Shown: one piece after another, positions 1-6,532 of the stretch | Layout of the letters: each line of letters starts with the position of its first letter | How positions within the stretch are numbered: position 1 is the first letter of the stretch | Source: a virus | Direction: 5' to 3' (one strand) | Virus record (IMG/VR): IMGVR_UViG_3300032282_003033 | Coordinates: 1 to 21,830 of that record | DNA: 21,830 nt | Notes under the pieces: model-generated | The model's input: the letters and a program-made list of their open reading frames with translations, nothing else | Told to the model about the DNA's origin: nothing | Databases searched by the model: none | Position numbers and translations under genes: made by a program

Positions 1-1
1 A

Positions 2-607
2 GTTACCCTTTCTTTCTGGGTTCGCAGCTCACTGACTGGCACGTTTGGGGGCTCACTAGCGAATAATGACGCCAGCCGTTCCTACCCTTTTTCTTACACC
101 ATTTCTTCTGCCAATACATTTGAATACAAAACAGTAACCATTGCTGGCGACACATCTGGAACGTGGCTGACGACAAACGGTATTGGTATTCGCGTAACGT
201 TTGGTTTGGGTGTTGGATCGACCTTTTCAAACACAGCCTCTGCGTGGGCAGGCGGTGAGTATTATTCCGCCACCGCAGCCACCTCTGTCGTCGGCACCAA
301 CGGCGCGACCTTCTACATCACCGGCGTGCAACTTGAAGCCGGCAGCGTCGCCACACCGTTTGAACGCAGGAGCTACGGGCAGGAGCTGGCGTTGTGTCAG
401 AGGTACTTTGTCTCCGCATCCATCAACGTTAGTCCTAGCGCCTGGAACGCAACGCCATACTATTTTCCCGTGACAATGAGGGCGACGCCAACAGTGACAG
501 GGACCGGCGCTGGTTACACGGTATCTGGAAGTGCCACAAATTCAGGCATTTATCACTATCAAAACTCTTTTGGTATTTCGACTGTCAACGCCGCAATCGA
601 GCTGTAA
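2..607 (+). CDS. Tail fibre / receptor-binding protein, C-terminal part (5' end outside window)
   Basis: The frame is open from the first full codon of the window to TAA, giving 201 residues with no obvious internal start, so the gene begins upstream. The protein is rich in Thr, Ser, Gly, Ala and aromatics, as in the beta-structured ends of phage fibres. The stretch GVQLEAGSVATPFERR followed by SYGQELALCQRYF (about residues 109-139) is a signature I know from the C-terminal domain of many cyanophage and other tail fibre proteins; just before it lies a carbohydrate-binding-like beta sandwich. The role is inferred to be host surface recognition at the fibre tip. Its GC content is clearly higher than that of the genes after about 780, which suggests acquisition by recombination. 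A small fibre-associated gene follows after 3 bases. Confidence 0.8.
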   Translation, partial: VTLSFWVRSSLTGTFGGSLANNDASRSYPFSYTISSANTFEYKTVTIAGDTSGTWLTTNGIGIRVTFGLGVGSTFSNTASAWAGGEYYSATAATSVVGTNGATFYITGVQLEAGSVATPFERRSYGQELALCQRYFVSASINVSPSAWNATPYYFPVTMRATPTVTGTGAGYTVSGSATNSGIYHYQNSFGISTVNAAIEL

Positions 608-610
608 ACC

Positions 611-841
611 ATGACCTACCAACTCACCACCGGCGACAACATCCTCCGCCTAGCGGACAACGCCTTCATCCCACCCGACCCCACCAACACCGACTACGCC
701 GCCTACCTGGAGTGGGTCGCGCAGGGCGGTGTGCCCGAGCCTGCACCAGAACCCGAACCAACACCAGAACCAACACCTCAACAAAAACTTGAGGCTGCTG
801 GTCTTACAGTAGAAGAACTTAAGGAACTTCTAGGTCTCTAA
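611..841 (+). CDS. Small tail-fibre-associated protein with Pro-Glu linker
   Basis: This 76-aa protein starts 3 bases after the fibre gene. The N-terminal part (about 1-40) contains FIPPDPTNTDYAAYLEWV, a motif common in short proteins encoded next to phage tail fibres. A Pro/Glu repeat linker follows (PEPAPEPEPTPEPTPQ), then a short helix ending EELKELLGL. Its function is not established; a fibre accessory or assembly role is inferred only from position. The DNA of the first two thirds is GC-rich like the fibre gene, while the last third is AT-rich like the genes downstream, so the composition break falls inside this gene at the repeat-coding stretch. The stop codon overlaps a late-promoter-like TCTAAATA. 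Confidence 0.7.
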   Translation: MTYQLTTGDNILRLADNAFIPPDPTNTDYAAYLEWVAQGGVPEPAPEPEPTPEPTPQQKLEAAGLTVEELKELLGL

Positions 842-844
842 ATA
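837..844 (+). promoter_or_regulatory. Candidate late promoter TCTAAATA
   Basis: TCTAAATA differs at one base from the T4-type late promoter TATAAATA and lies 16 bases before the start of the structural gene at 860. It overlaps the stop codon of the gene before it, which lowers its information value because TAA gives part of the match. Confidence 0.4.
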
Positions 845-859
845 TTTAAAAAAGGACCA

Positions 860-1261
860 ATGGGAATTCAAATCAGCGGTACAACAAATACAATCAGTCC
901 CACGTCAAATGCATTGAAGTTTCTTGCAATTGCTGCATCAGAATATGTCAATGCACTTGCAAACACTGGAGCAACTCCAACGATTGATTTGTCATTAGGA
1001 AACTTTGTGACCGCAACATTGAATCAGAATGCAACTTTTACATTCTCCAATGCTCCTTCTCAAGCGTGTTCTTTTACATTGGTTCTTACAAATGATGCAG
1101 TTGGTGGAAGAACCATTACTTGGCCTGCATCAGTCAAATGGCCAAACGGAACAGCACCCACAAGAACCTCAACAGCAAGTAGGACAGACATTTATACATT
1201 CTTTACCTACGATTCAGGAACAACCTGGTGGGGTCAATTATCAATGTACAATTACTCATAA
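860..1261 (+). CDS. Beta-rich phage tail/fibre structural protein
   Basis: The protein has 133 aa and a good ribosome binding site (AAAGGA) before ATG. The repeated beta-strand pattern, with FTFSNAPSQACSFTLVLTND, then GRTITWPASVKWPNG and the C-terminal DIYTFFTYDSGTTWWG, matches a short domain I recognise from many phage tail fibre or virion proteins. There is no signal peptide or membrane segment. It sits between the fibre genes and the first oxygenase. I infer a virion location, probably in the fibre or baseplate periphery; the exact role is unknown. Confidence 0.7.
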   Translation: MGIQISGTTNTISPTSNALKFLAIAASEYVNALANTGATPTIDLSLGNFVTATLNQNATFTFSNAPSQACSFTLVLTNDAVGGRTITWPASVKWPNGTAPTRTSTASRTDIYTFFTYDSGTTWWGQLSMYNYS

Positions 1262-1267
1262 TTTCTT

Positions 1268-1858
1268 ATGGATATTCGTTATCATGAATTCATTGGAATG
1301 TATGACAATGTATTTCCTGATGGATTCTGCTCTCACATGATCGAAGAATTTGAGCGTCTTCTGAGTCGGGGTATGTGTGCAAATCGTCAAGACTCAGAAG
1401 GTGCTCGAAAATATAAAAAACAAGATAACTTTTATTTCTTAAACGTTAAGAATCATTCTTTTACATCATTTAACAATATTTCAGTTATTGATATTTTTAC
1501 AACTGGATTGCAAAATTGTTTTGATGAATATGTAAGTGAATATGATATACTGAAAGATATGTCATTAAATTCTACAGTAATTAAAATGCAAAAAACTGAA
1601 CCTGGCGGTGGATATCATATTTGGCATTCAGAACAGGGGAATGGAGAGCAAGCAAATCGTTGTTTAGTTTACTCTGCATATTTGAATAATATTGATGAAG
1701 CGGGAGAAACGGAGTTCTTATATCAACGAGTGAGAATACCTCCAAAAGAAAATACAATGGTAATCTGGCCTGCAGGATTCACTCATACACATCGCGGCAA
1801 CGTTGTGCATGGCAACAAATCTAAATATATCATGACTGGTTGGTTTTATCTGGATTAA
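1268..1858 (+). CDS. 2OG-Fe(II) oxygenase (prolyl 4-hydroxylase-like), copy 1
   Basis: The 196-aa protein has the double-stranded beta-helix signature of Fe(II)/2-oxoglutarate dioxygenases. The first iron ligands are His120 and Glu122 in YHIWHSEQ, an HxE variant of the usual HxD. The distal His is His175 (or 173) in GFTHTHRGN, and a basic residue (Lys184 or Lys186) about ten residues later is placed to bind the 2OG carboxylate. The segment NTMVIWPAGFTHTHRGN is typical of the viral P4H-like group. Such enzymes hydroxylate a protein or small-molecule substrate using O2 and 2OG; the substrate here is unknown. It begins 6 bases after the tail protein gene and ends 3 bases before a Gly/Pro-rich adhesin gene, so co-expression and a possible protein substrate are plausible. 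Confidence 0.85.
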   Translation: MDIRYHEFIGMYDNVFPDGFCSHMIEEFERLLSRGMCANRQDSEGARKYKKQDNFYFLNVKNHSFTSFNNISVIDIFTTGLQNCFDEYVSEYDILKDMSLNSTVIKMQKTEPGGGYHIWHSEQGNGEQANRCLVYSAYLNNIDEAGETEFLYQRVRIPPKENTMVIWPAGFTHTHRGNVVHGNKSKYIMTGWFYLD

Positions 1859-1861
1859 AAG

Positions 1862-2782
1862 ATGTCTTTAAATGCTAGAAAAATTTATCGTGGAAACATG
1901 ACTGCTGCTGGCAGTGTGACTTTTAATGCGCCAGGAACCTGGACAACTCCTGCAAGACTTCTAAGTGTTGATGTTCAAGGTCAAGGTGATGCAGGAAATG
2001 CAGGAAATGCTGGAACCGCAGGAAATGGAGGCACTGGAGGCACTGGAGGAGCCGGTCAAGCAGGTGGCGCCGGTGGTGGCGGCTCTGGAGGGCAATCGAC
2101 CGCCGGCGGAGGCGGCGCAGGACAAGGTGGATCTTTTTCTGGGGGAGCTGCCAATGGAAATAGTGATCAAGCGGGTCAACCGGGATCTGCTGGATCATCG
2201 CAACCAGGATCTGCAGGAAATCCTGGAGGCCCAGGAAGCGCAGGAACAACAGGACAACCATCTTCAGCTCTTGGAGTAATTTTCACTGGTGGATCTGGAG
2301 GTGCTGCAGGATCTGGAAATTCTGGAAACCCAGGAAATGCCGGAGTAGGTGGTAACGGAGGTGCAGCAGGAAATGGCGGTGGTGCCGGCCAGCCGGGTGG
2401 CCCCATAACAAATCACCCTGGAGGCGGAGGTGGATCTCCTGGAGGTCAACCAGGTCAAGCGAGCAACTCTCAAGCAGGTGGAGCAGGAGGTCTTGGTGGA
2501 AGCCCAGGAGGCGGTGGCGGTGGCACCGGCGGCCGGGGGGCTCGAGTAGGAACAATCAATCTCTACGGCGCCGGTGGTGGCGGTGGAGGCGGCGGTTCTC
2601 AAGCGGGCAATCCGGCTGTGTCCAATGGAAACCCAGGAAATGCCGGCACATCAAACCCAGGGCAAGCAGGACAACCAGCAACGCCAAGCACAACACCAGG
2701 AATTGCTGTAACACCACAAACATCTTATCCAATTTCAGTATCTCCAGCAGGATTTGTAACCATCTCTTGGAACTCACAATAA
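1862..2782 (+). CDS. Long glycine-rich tail adhesin-like protein
   Basis: The 306-aa protein starts with a short non-repetitive beta segment (SVTFNAPGTWTTPARLLSVDV, roughly residues 18-38). About 220 residues of Gly-rich sequence follow, with runs such as GNAGNAGTAGNGG, GGAGGGGSGG and GAGGGGGGGGS, then a C-terminal beta end (SYPISVSPAGFVTISW). Short breaks (ALGVIFTG, ARVGTINLYGAG) interrupt the repeats. This pattern resembles the polyglycine-II sandwiches of T-even gp38-type adhesins and similar cyanophage fibre proteins. I infer a receptor-contacting virion protein. I count about 14 Pro-Gly pairs, many preceded by Gln, Asn or Ser, which is notable beside prolyl-hydroxylase-like genes. No cleavage site or membrane segment is seen. 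Confidence 0.75.
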   Translation: MSLNARKIYRGNMTAAGSVTFNAPGTWTTPARLLSVDVQGQGDAGNAGNAGTAGNGGTGGTGGAGQAGGAGGGGSGGQSTAGGGGAGQGGSFSGGAANGNSDQAGQPGSAGSSQPGSAGNPGGPGSAGTTGQPSSALGVIFTGGSGGAAGSGNSGNPGNAGVGGNGGAAGNGGGAGQPGGPITNHPGGGGGSPGGQPGQASNSQAGGAGGLGGSPGGGGGGTGGRGARVGTINLYGAGGGGGGGGSQAGNPAVSNGNPGNAGTSNPGQAGQPATPSTTPGIAVTPQTSYPISVSPAGFVTISWNSQ

Positions 2783-2785
2783 ATA
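2778..2785 (+). promoter_or_regulatory. Candidate late promoter AATAAATA
   Basis: One mismatch to TATAAATA, 22 bases before the gene at 2808 and overlapping the previous stop codon. The match is weak and position-based. Confidence 0.35.
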
Positions 2786-2807
2786 TCAAAAGATCTGAAG
2801 ATTCATT

Positions 2808-3233
2808 ATGGCATCAAAGAAAATATCAAAAACTCGTCAACAAATTCAAGATATCTATGAGGAAAATGAACTTGCGGGATTAAAACAAGGACAATCTCGT
2901 GGACGCTCATTAACTGTTGGAACCGCTGGAGGAGGTATTATTGAACTTTGTATTCGTGGTGATTTTTCGAGTCTCTGGTATCAACTTCCACCAACAGAAG
3001 CAGTCGAACTCATTGGACAATTAGCAGCTGCATCAGGTGTTGAGATTGCAATGCGTCCAAGAAACGATTTTGCTTCGTGGAGATCTTGGGATGCAACACT
3101 TCCAACATCCGTTGCATGGATGGGTGCAGCTCCATGGCAACTTACAGAAGAAGATCGAGCACTCCTAGCAGAAGCAAAAGCAAAAAATATAAAAGCAATT
3201 GAAGGATCTGATAATGACTCAAAACCTGAATAA
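2808..3233 (+). CDS. Conserved phage protein of unknown function
   Basis: The 141-aa protein has a basic N-terminus (MASKKISKTRQQIQDIYEEN), a central mixed segment with GGGIIELCIRGDFSSLWYQL, then an alpha-helical region (TEAVELIGQLAAASG) and an acidic Lys/Asp-rich tail. I do not recognise a named family. Its position between the Gly-rich adhesin and more fibre-region genes suggests expression in the late block. The tail overlaps the next gene by 20 bases. Confidence 0.65.
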   Translation: MASKKISKTRQQIQDIYEENELAGLKQGQSRGRSLTVGTAGGGIIELCIRGDFSSLWYQLPPTEAVELIGQLAAASGVEIAMRPRNDFASWRSWDATLPTSVAWMGAAPWQLTEEDRALLAEAKAKNIKAIEGSDNDSKPE

Positions 3234-3759
3234 TTTTTATGTTTTAGTTGAGATTAAAGAAAAAATAATTATCGATAAAATTCAAAAATTACCAGAATGT
3301 TGGAGAAACATTTCAGGACTACCTGGTTTGTCTGGTGATGAACTTTGCAATCTGACATGGGCAGGATGGAATAATCTTGCGTGGATCAATATTAAATCTG
3401 AAGAACTTAAGAACTTCACATCATCAAAAGAAAATTTAGAATTAAACAAAAACGCATTTAAAGCATTGATATCAGAGATTCGTGAAGAACAACAATCAAA
3501 TGCGATTGAGTATCAAGGTGCAAAAATCAAATCAAATATTAAAACTCTTTATTCGTTATTCCTTCTCAAAGAAAAAAAATCAGTAAACTTTAAGTGCATC
3601 AACGGTTACCATACATTTACGTCCGAGCAAATTAAAGAATTATATGATAGAATGGAATCAAATATGCAAGAATGGTTTGATTGGGAAATGAATGTTTATT
3701 CTCAAATTGATTTGTGTCAAACTATTTCTGATTTTTTAAATGTAAATTATGACTTCTAA
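3214..3759 (+). CDS. Possible DUF4376-like tail accessory protein
   Basis: I chose ATG 3214 because GAAGG lies 8 bases upstream; an earlier in-frame TTG at 3199 has no better signal. The 181-aa product begins with a short beta part (NNFYVLVEI, then LPECWRNISGLPGLSG and LTWAGWNNLAWI). A long helical region follows, with IREEQQSNAIEYQGAKIK and INGYHTFTSEQIKELYDRM. The second half resembles the DUF4376 domain found in phage tail accessory proteins, where a short beta hairpin sits between helices that can form coiled coils. A fibre assembly or virion role is inferred. The gene overlaps both neighbours (20 and 11 bases), which fits translational coupling. Confidence 0.65.
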   Translation: MTQNLNNFYVLVEIKEKIIIDKIQKLPECWRNISGLPGLSGDELCNLTWAGWNNLAWINIKSEELKNFTSSKENLELNKNAFKALISEIREEQQSNAIEYQGAKIKSNIKTLYSLFLLKEKKSVNFKCINGYHTFTSEQIKELYDRMESNMQEWFDWEMNVYSQIDLCQTISDFLNVNYDF

Positions 3760-4399
3760 GTTTTTTTCAAATAAAAACTCTTTTGATTCAATTACTGATC
3801 CAGTTCAACAATCTTGGGGACCTTACTGGCATTTGAATAGTCAAGTTTATGAACCTTATTGTTGGAACACTGGTTCTTTTACTTGTGATGAAATTGAAAA
3901 CATCAAAGTAATTGGTCGAAGACTTGAAATGAATCGAGCTCAAACAGGTGGTGTTGGAGAAAATTGTTTGGATCATCGACGTTCATTTACTTCTTGGATT
4001 ACGTCAAATCAACATACTGCGTGGATATATCAAAAACTGACAAATCTTGTGCTTGAAAATAATGAAAAGTTTTTTAATTTTGATTTAACAATGATTGAAA
4101 ATCTTCAATTTACTTATTATAATTCAAATGAACAAGGATGTTATAAAGCTCACGTAGATCCAAATGTTTGGCAACTACCACATAATCGTAAATTGAGTTT
4201 GGTGATGCAACTTTCGGATCCATCAGAATATGAAGGTGGTGATCTTTTATTGCATACCGCACATAATCCAATCGTGATTAATAAACAAAAAGGAATGCTT
4301 GTAATGTTTCCTTCTTATACATTGCATGAAGTTACTCCCGTCACAAAAGGTGAACGATATTCGTTGGTCGCATGGGTTCATGGTCCAAAGTTGAGGTGA
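3749..4399 (+). CDS. 2OG-Fe(II) oxygenase (P4H/PKHD-like), copy 2
   Basis: The 216-aa protein has a complete dioxygenase motif set. His135 and Asp137 lie in CYKAHVDPN, the distal His193 in YTLHEVTPV, and Arg203 in GERYSLVAWVHG is the 2OG-binding arginine ten residues later. The segment LSLVMQLSDPSEYEGGDLL is typical of the prolyl/lysyl-hydroxylase-like group, in which the GGDL strand forms part of the jelly roll. The reaction class is clear but the substrate is not. It overlaps the preceding gene by 11 bases and is followed 4 bases later by another oxygenase, so the two are very likely made together. Confidence 0.9.
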   Translation: MTSKFFSNKNSFDSITDPVQQSWGPYWHLNSQVYEPYCWNTGSFTCDEIENIKVIGRRLEMNRAQTGGVGENCLDHRRSFTSWITSNQHTAWIYQKLTNLVLENNEKFFNFDLTMIENLQFTYYNSNEQGCYKAHVDPNVWQLPHNRKLSLVMQLSDPSEYEGGDLLLHTAHNPIVINKQKGMLVMFPSYTLHEVTPVTKGERYSLVAWVHGPKLR

Positions 4400-4403
4400 T
4401 ATT

Positions 4404-4970
4404 ATGAGTTTTAAAGAAAATGGTTATTATATCATTCGTGATTTTTTGGAACCAGATTTTGTTAAATTTATTCAGCAATATTTTTTCACAAGAATTAACG
4501 CAGGACAAGCAGAACTTGGTGATGTGCAAGCACCAAACTCTTATATTTTTTATGGGGATCCTTTAATGGATACAATTCTTGGAGAAGCAGCAAAAAAATT
4601 AAGCGAAGTCGCAGAGTATCCTCTGCTTCCCACTTATACTTACACAAGACTTTATGGGAAAGGTGATGAACTTGTCATTCATCGTGATCGACCATCATGC
4701 GAATTATCAGGTACTTTAGCCCTTAGTACTCCTGAAGGAGAAGAAATTAATCCAATTTACTTCAGTCGTAATGAAGATAAATCTGATGCAATTGCTATTC
4801 ATTTAAATCCAGGAGATCTTTGTTTGTATCATGGATGTGATTTATATCACTGGAGGGAACCATTTACACAAAAATGGTATCTTCAATCGTTTCTTCATTA
4901 TGTAAATGCAGAAGGACCACATAAGGACTTTTTATATGATAAGAGACCTTATTTGGGAATGCAGAAATAA
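4404..4970 (+). CDS. 2OG-Fe(II) oxygenase-like protein, copy 3
   Basis: The 188-aa protein begins FKENGYYIIRDFLEPDFV, the usual opening of this fold. Its iron motif is His93-Arg-Asp95 in ELVIHRDRPSCE. The segment PGDLCLYHGCDLYHWREPF supplies the distal His149. The usual Arg/Lys after the distal His is replaced by the WYLQSFLHYVN strand, so the 2OG-contacting residue is less certain. The C-terminus (GPHKDFLYDKRPYLG) matches a subgroup I know from phages and marine bacteria. The substrate is unknown. Its sequence differs strongly from the gene just upstream, so they are not a simple recent duplication. Confidence 0.82.
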   Translation: MSFKENGYYIIRDFLEPDFVKFIQQYFFTRINAGQAELGDVQAPNSYIFYGDPLMDTILGEAAKKLSEVAEYPLLPTYTYTRLYGKGDELVIHRDRPSCELSGTLALSTPEGEEINPIYFSRNEDKSDAIAIHLNPGDLCLYHGCDLYHWREPFTQKWYLQSFLHYVNAEGPHKDFLYDKRPYLGMQK

Positions 4971-4973
4971 ATA
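4966..4973 (+). promoter_or_regulatory. Candidate late promoter AATAAATA
   Basis: One mismatch to TATAAATA, 17 bases before ATG 4991, in an A-rich gap. It overlaps the preceding TAA stop. Confidence 0.35.
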
Positions 4974-4990
4974 AAAATAAAACAGTAACA

Positions 4991-5308
4991 ATGGATAAAC
5001 AAAAAATTTTTGCTTCATTAAATGAAAGTGGTGTGGTTGAAAATTGTTCATCAATCAATTATTCTCATAGTGTAATAGATTGTTCAGCAACAAATAATCA
5101 ACCAGAAATTGGTGCAACGTATGATGCAGAATTAAATGCATTTGTTCCACCACAACCACCCAACACTGACTTCTTTAGCACAGAAACTTATCAATGGGAA
5201 GCAGATCCCAATGTTGTGCATGATATTGATGGTGTAGATTGTCGCTGGAGCCCTAAGTTACAAAACTGGATTCGAGTAGAAAACTGGTCTGACTCAGAAC
5301 ACCTATGA
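4991..5308 (+). CDS. Conserved small phage protein (last gene of late block)
   Basis: The 105-aa protein contains QPEIGATYDAELNAFVPPQP, a Pro-rich stretch seen in many short T4-like cyanophage virion-region proteins, and a C-terminal segment with several tryptophans (CRWSPKLQNWIRVENW). There is no membrane segment. The function is unknown; virion association is inferred only from location. A strong terminator follows 23 bases after the stop, marking the end of this transcription unit. Confidence 0.65.
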   Translation: MDKQKIFASLNESGVVENCSSINYSHSVIDCSATNNQPEIGATYDAELNAFVPPQPPNTDFFSTETYQWEADPNVVHDIDGVDCRWSPKLQNWIRVENWSDSEHL

Positions 5309-5331
5309 CACTTTAAGAAGTGTCTCCATGA

Positions 5332-5358
5332 CCCCTCAGAGCGCCTCTGAGGGGTTTT
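5332..5358 (+). terminator. Intrinsic terminator, 10-bp perfect stem
   Basis: CCCCTCAGAG at 5332-5341 pairs perfectly with CTCTGAGGGG at 5345-5354 around a 3-base loop, followed by TTTT. It ends the structural block. The last T is also the first base of a TATAAT box. Confidence 0.88.
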
Positions 5359-5363
5359 ATAAT
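5358..5363 (+). promoter_or_regulatory. Sigma70-type -10 box TATAAT fused to terminator
   Basis: TATAAT is followed by GGC, as in other promoters of this window (TATAATGGCC). I see no good -35 at 16-18 bases, where the terminator stem lies. A start near 5370 would give a short leader with an AGGAG site before ATG 5385. Confidence 0.6.
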
Positions 5364-5384
5364 GGCTGCAGATAGCAGGAGTCC

Positions 5385-5492
5385 ATGCGACTGTCTTTAA
5401 CCGAAAAACTGGTCTTTATCGGTGCATTTGTGAACTTTTTGCACTGGAGTGTTAAAGTAACTGAATCGGTATTGAATTATGCTCTTTCTTGA
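5385..5492 (+). CDS. Tiny hydrophobic protein (35 aa)
   Basis: A strong AGGAG site lies 3 bases before ATG. The reading frame encodes MRLSLTEKLVFIGAFVNFL and continues to a TGA inside the next gene. The middle (LVFIGAFVNFLHWSV) could span or associate with the membrane. It overlaps the metallopeptidase gene by 14 bases, so a second possibility is that its translation mainly couples ribosomes to that gene, which lacks its own clear binding site. The function is unknown. Confidence 0.55.
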   Translation: MRLSLTEKLVFIGAFVNFLHWSVKVTESVLNYALS

Positions 5493-5916
5493 TATTTCTG
5501 GTTACAACTATTCCAAACGCCGCTGTGAGCGTATTGTAGAGTGGTTTATACAGAAGCACCTTCCCAGACACAAACTGGATATTGTTGTGCATCATCGTGG
5601 CCTGTATCGTGAAGGTGTTTATGGATGGTGTTCTGTAATGGATTGTGATCATCGTCCTCGTGCATTTGAGATTGAGATGCACAACTTCATGACACCAGAA
5701 AACTATACTAAAACCCTTCTACATGAACTCTGGCATGTGTATCAGCATGTCAAAGGTGCTCTAAGAGACAAAGGTCAAAAGAGACTGTGGAAGGGTATTG
5801 ATTGCTCTGAACTTGACTATGAAGATCAACCATGGGAGATTCAAGCATCTCAAATGGAAGAAGTGTTGTATGAAGAATATCTGTGGTACTTGACAGAGTG
5901 TAATAAATCCCTGTAG
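5479..5916 (+). CDS. Predicted zinc metallopeptidase (SprT-like, HExxH)
   Basis: The 145-aa protein has LLHELWHVYQH with the HELWH zinc motif at residues 82-86. A downstream acidic region, DQPWEIQASQMEE, contains Glu120 as a likely third zinc ligand. This arrangement fits small zincins of the SprT/M48-like kind found in phages. The N-terminal half (MLFLDISGYNYSKRRCERIV) forms a predicted alpha/beta start. It should act in the cytoplasm because no signal peptide is present; the target is unknown. A consensus sigma70 -35 lies within its 3' end and the -10 of the next promoter contains its stop codon. It is next to a predicted cysteine peptidase gene. Confidence 0.75.
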   Translation: MLFLDISGYNYSKRRCERIVEWFIQKHLPRHKLDIVVHHRGLYREGVYGWCSVMDCDHRPRAFEIEMHNFMTPENYTKTLLHELWHVYQHVKGALRDKGQKRLWKGIDCSELDYEDQPWEIQASQMEEVLYEEYLWYLTECNKSL

Positions 5917-5919
5917 AAT
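5890..5919 (+). promoter_or_regulatory. Sigma70-like promoter TTGACA-18-TAGAAT
   Basis: A perfect TTGACA at 5890-5895 and TAGAAT at 5914-5919 are 18 bases apart. The TAG of the -10 box is the stop codon of the upstream peptidase gene. It should drive the gene at 5941 with a start near 5926. Confidence 0.7.
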
Positions 5920-5940
5920 ACCTTTGTCCGGGTTCATGAG

Positions 5941-6450
5941 ATGGCTAAGATCGTAGAGAGACACAAATATAACGGAGATCAGATCTATAAGACTCGTCGA
6001 TTAGAATTTGAACCTTACAGATACTCAGAACATAACATGTGTCTGGTGATGGGATTGATTAAACGCAATCTCACATCAGATCTTTTATCAACAAGGTATC
6101 GTGCAGAGAATCAAACAAATCCAACATATGGACATTGCTATCACTCTACACAGGCATTGTTCTATCTGATGGATACTGATAAGTTACAACCGATGAGTGG
6201 TATTGATTACCGTGGTGAGACTCATTGGTGGTTGCAAGATGGAGACAATATCTATGACCTTACTGCGGAGCAGTATCTTTCCGTAGGAAAGCTTCCACCA
6301 TATGCTGTAGGTAAGAAAAGCAAATGGTATGGATGGAAGGGTCGTCCACATCAGAGATCGTTGGATCTCATGGTGAGAGTGCTTGGTGATAAGGTGACTG
6401 ATACTGTGACAGTTGCCGAACTGGTCGGGGGCCTTGACGAGTTCTTCTAA
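5941..6450 (+). CDS. Predicted papain-like cysteine peptidase/amidase-fold protein
   Basis: The 169-aa protein contains GHCYHSTQALFYLM with Cys66 at the start of a helix, then ETHWWLQDGDNIYDLTAEQY with His95 and Asp106. Order and spacing (Cys at a helix N-terminus, His on a strand, then Asp before LTAEQ) match the Cys-His-Asp layout of papain-like and transglutaminase-like folds. The family assignment is inferred from this motif pattern. There is no signal peptide, so it should act in the host cytoplasm. No clear ribosome binding site is seen before ATG. The C-terminal end encodes the -35 of the next promoter. Confidence 0.6.
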   Translation: MAKIVERHKYNGDQIYKTRRLEFEPYRYSEHNMCLVMGLIKRNLTSDLLSTRYRAENQTNPTYGHCYHSTQALFYLMDTDKLQPMSGIDYRGETHWWLQDGDNIYDLTAEQYLSVGKLPPYAVGKKSKWYGWKGRPHQRSLDLMVRVLGDKVTDTVTVAELVGGLDEFF

Positions 6451-6462
6451 ATCGGTTATATT
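6434..6462 (+). promoter_or_regulatory. Sigma70-like promoter TTGACG-17-TATATT
   Basis: TTGACG at 6434-6439 and TATATT at 6457-6462 have 17-base spacing, with GGCCAC following as in other promoters here. The predicted leader to 6533 is about 64 bases and holds a small hairpin (GGAAC-TTA-GTTCC, 6483-6495). Confidence 0.7.
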
Positions 6463-6532
6463 GGCCACATGGTTGAAGGACGGGAACTTAGTTCCTCCCC
6501 AATCATGCTAGAAGTTTCGATTTTACTTAATT

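Noticed and set aside
1923-2602. Several open frames opposite and out of phase with the Gly-rich gene
   Set aside because: Gly-rich DNA lacks stop codons in other frames; the products are low-complexity shadows.
2000-2700. Tandem repeat DNA or CRISPR-like structure
   Set aside because: The repetition comes from Gly codons (GGA, GGT, GGC) in a coding frame with irregular units; no spacers.
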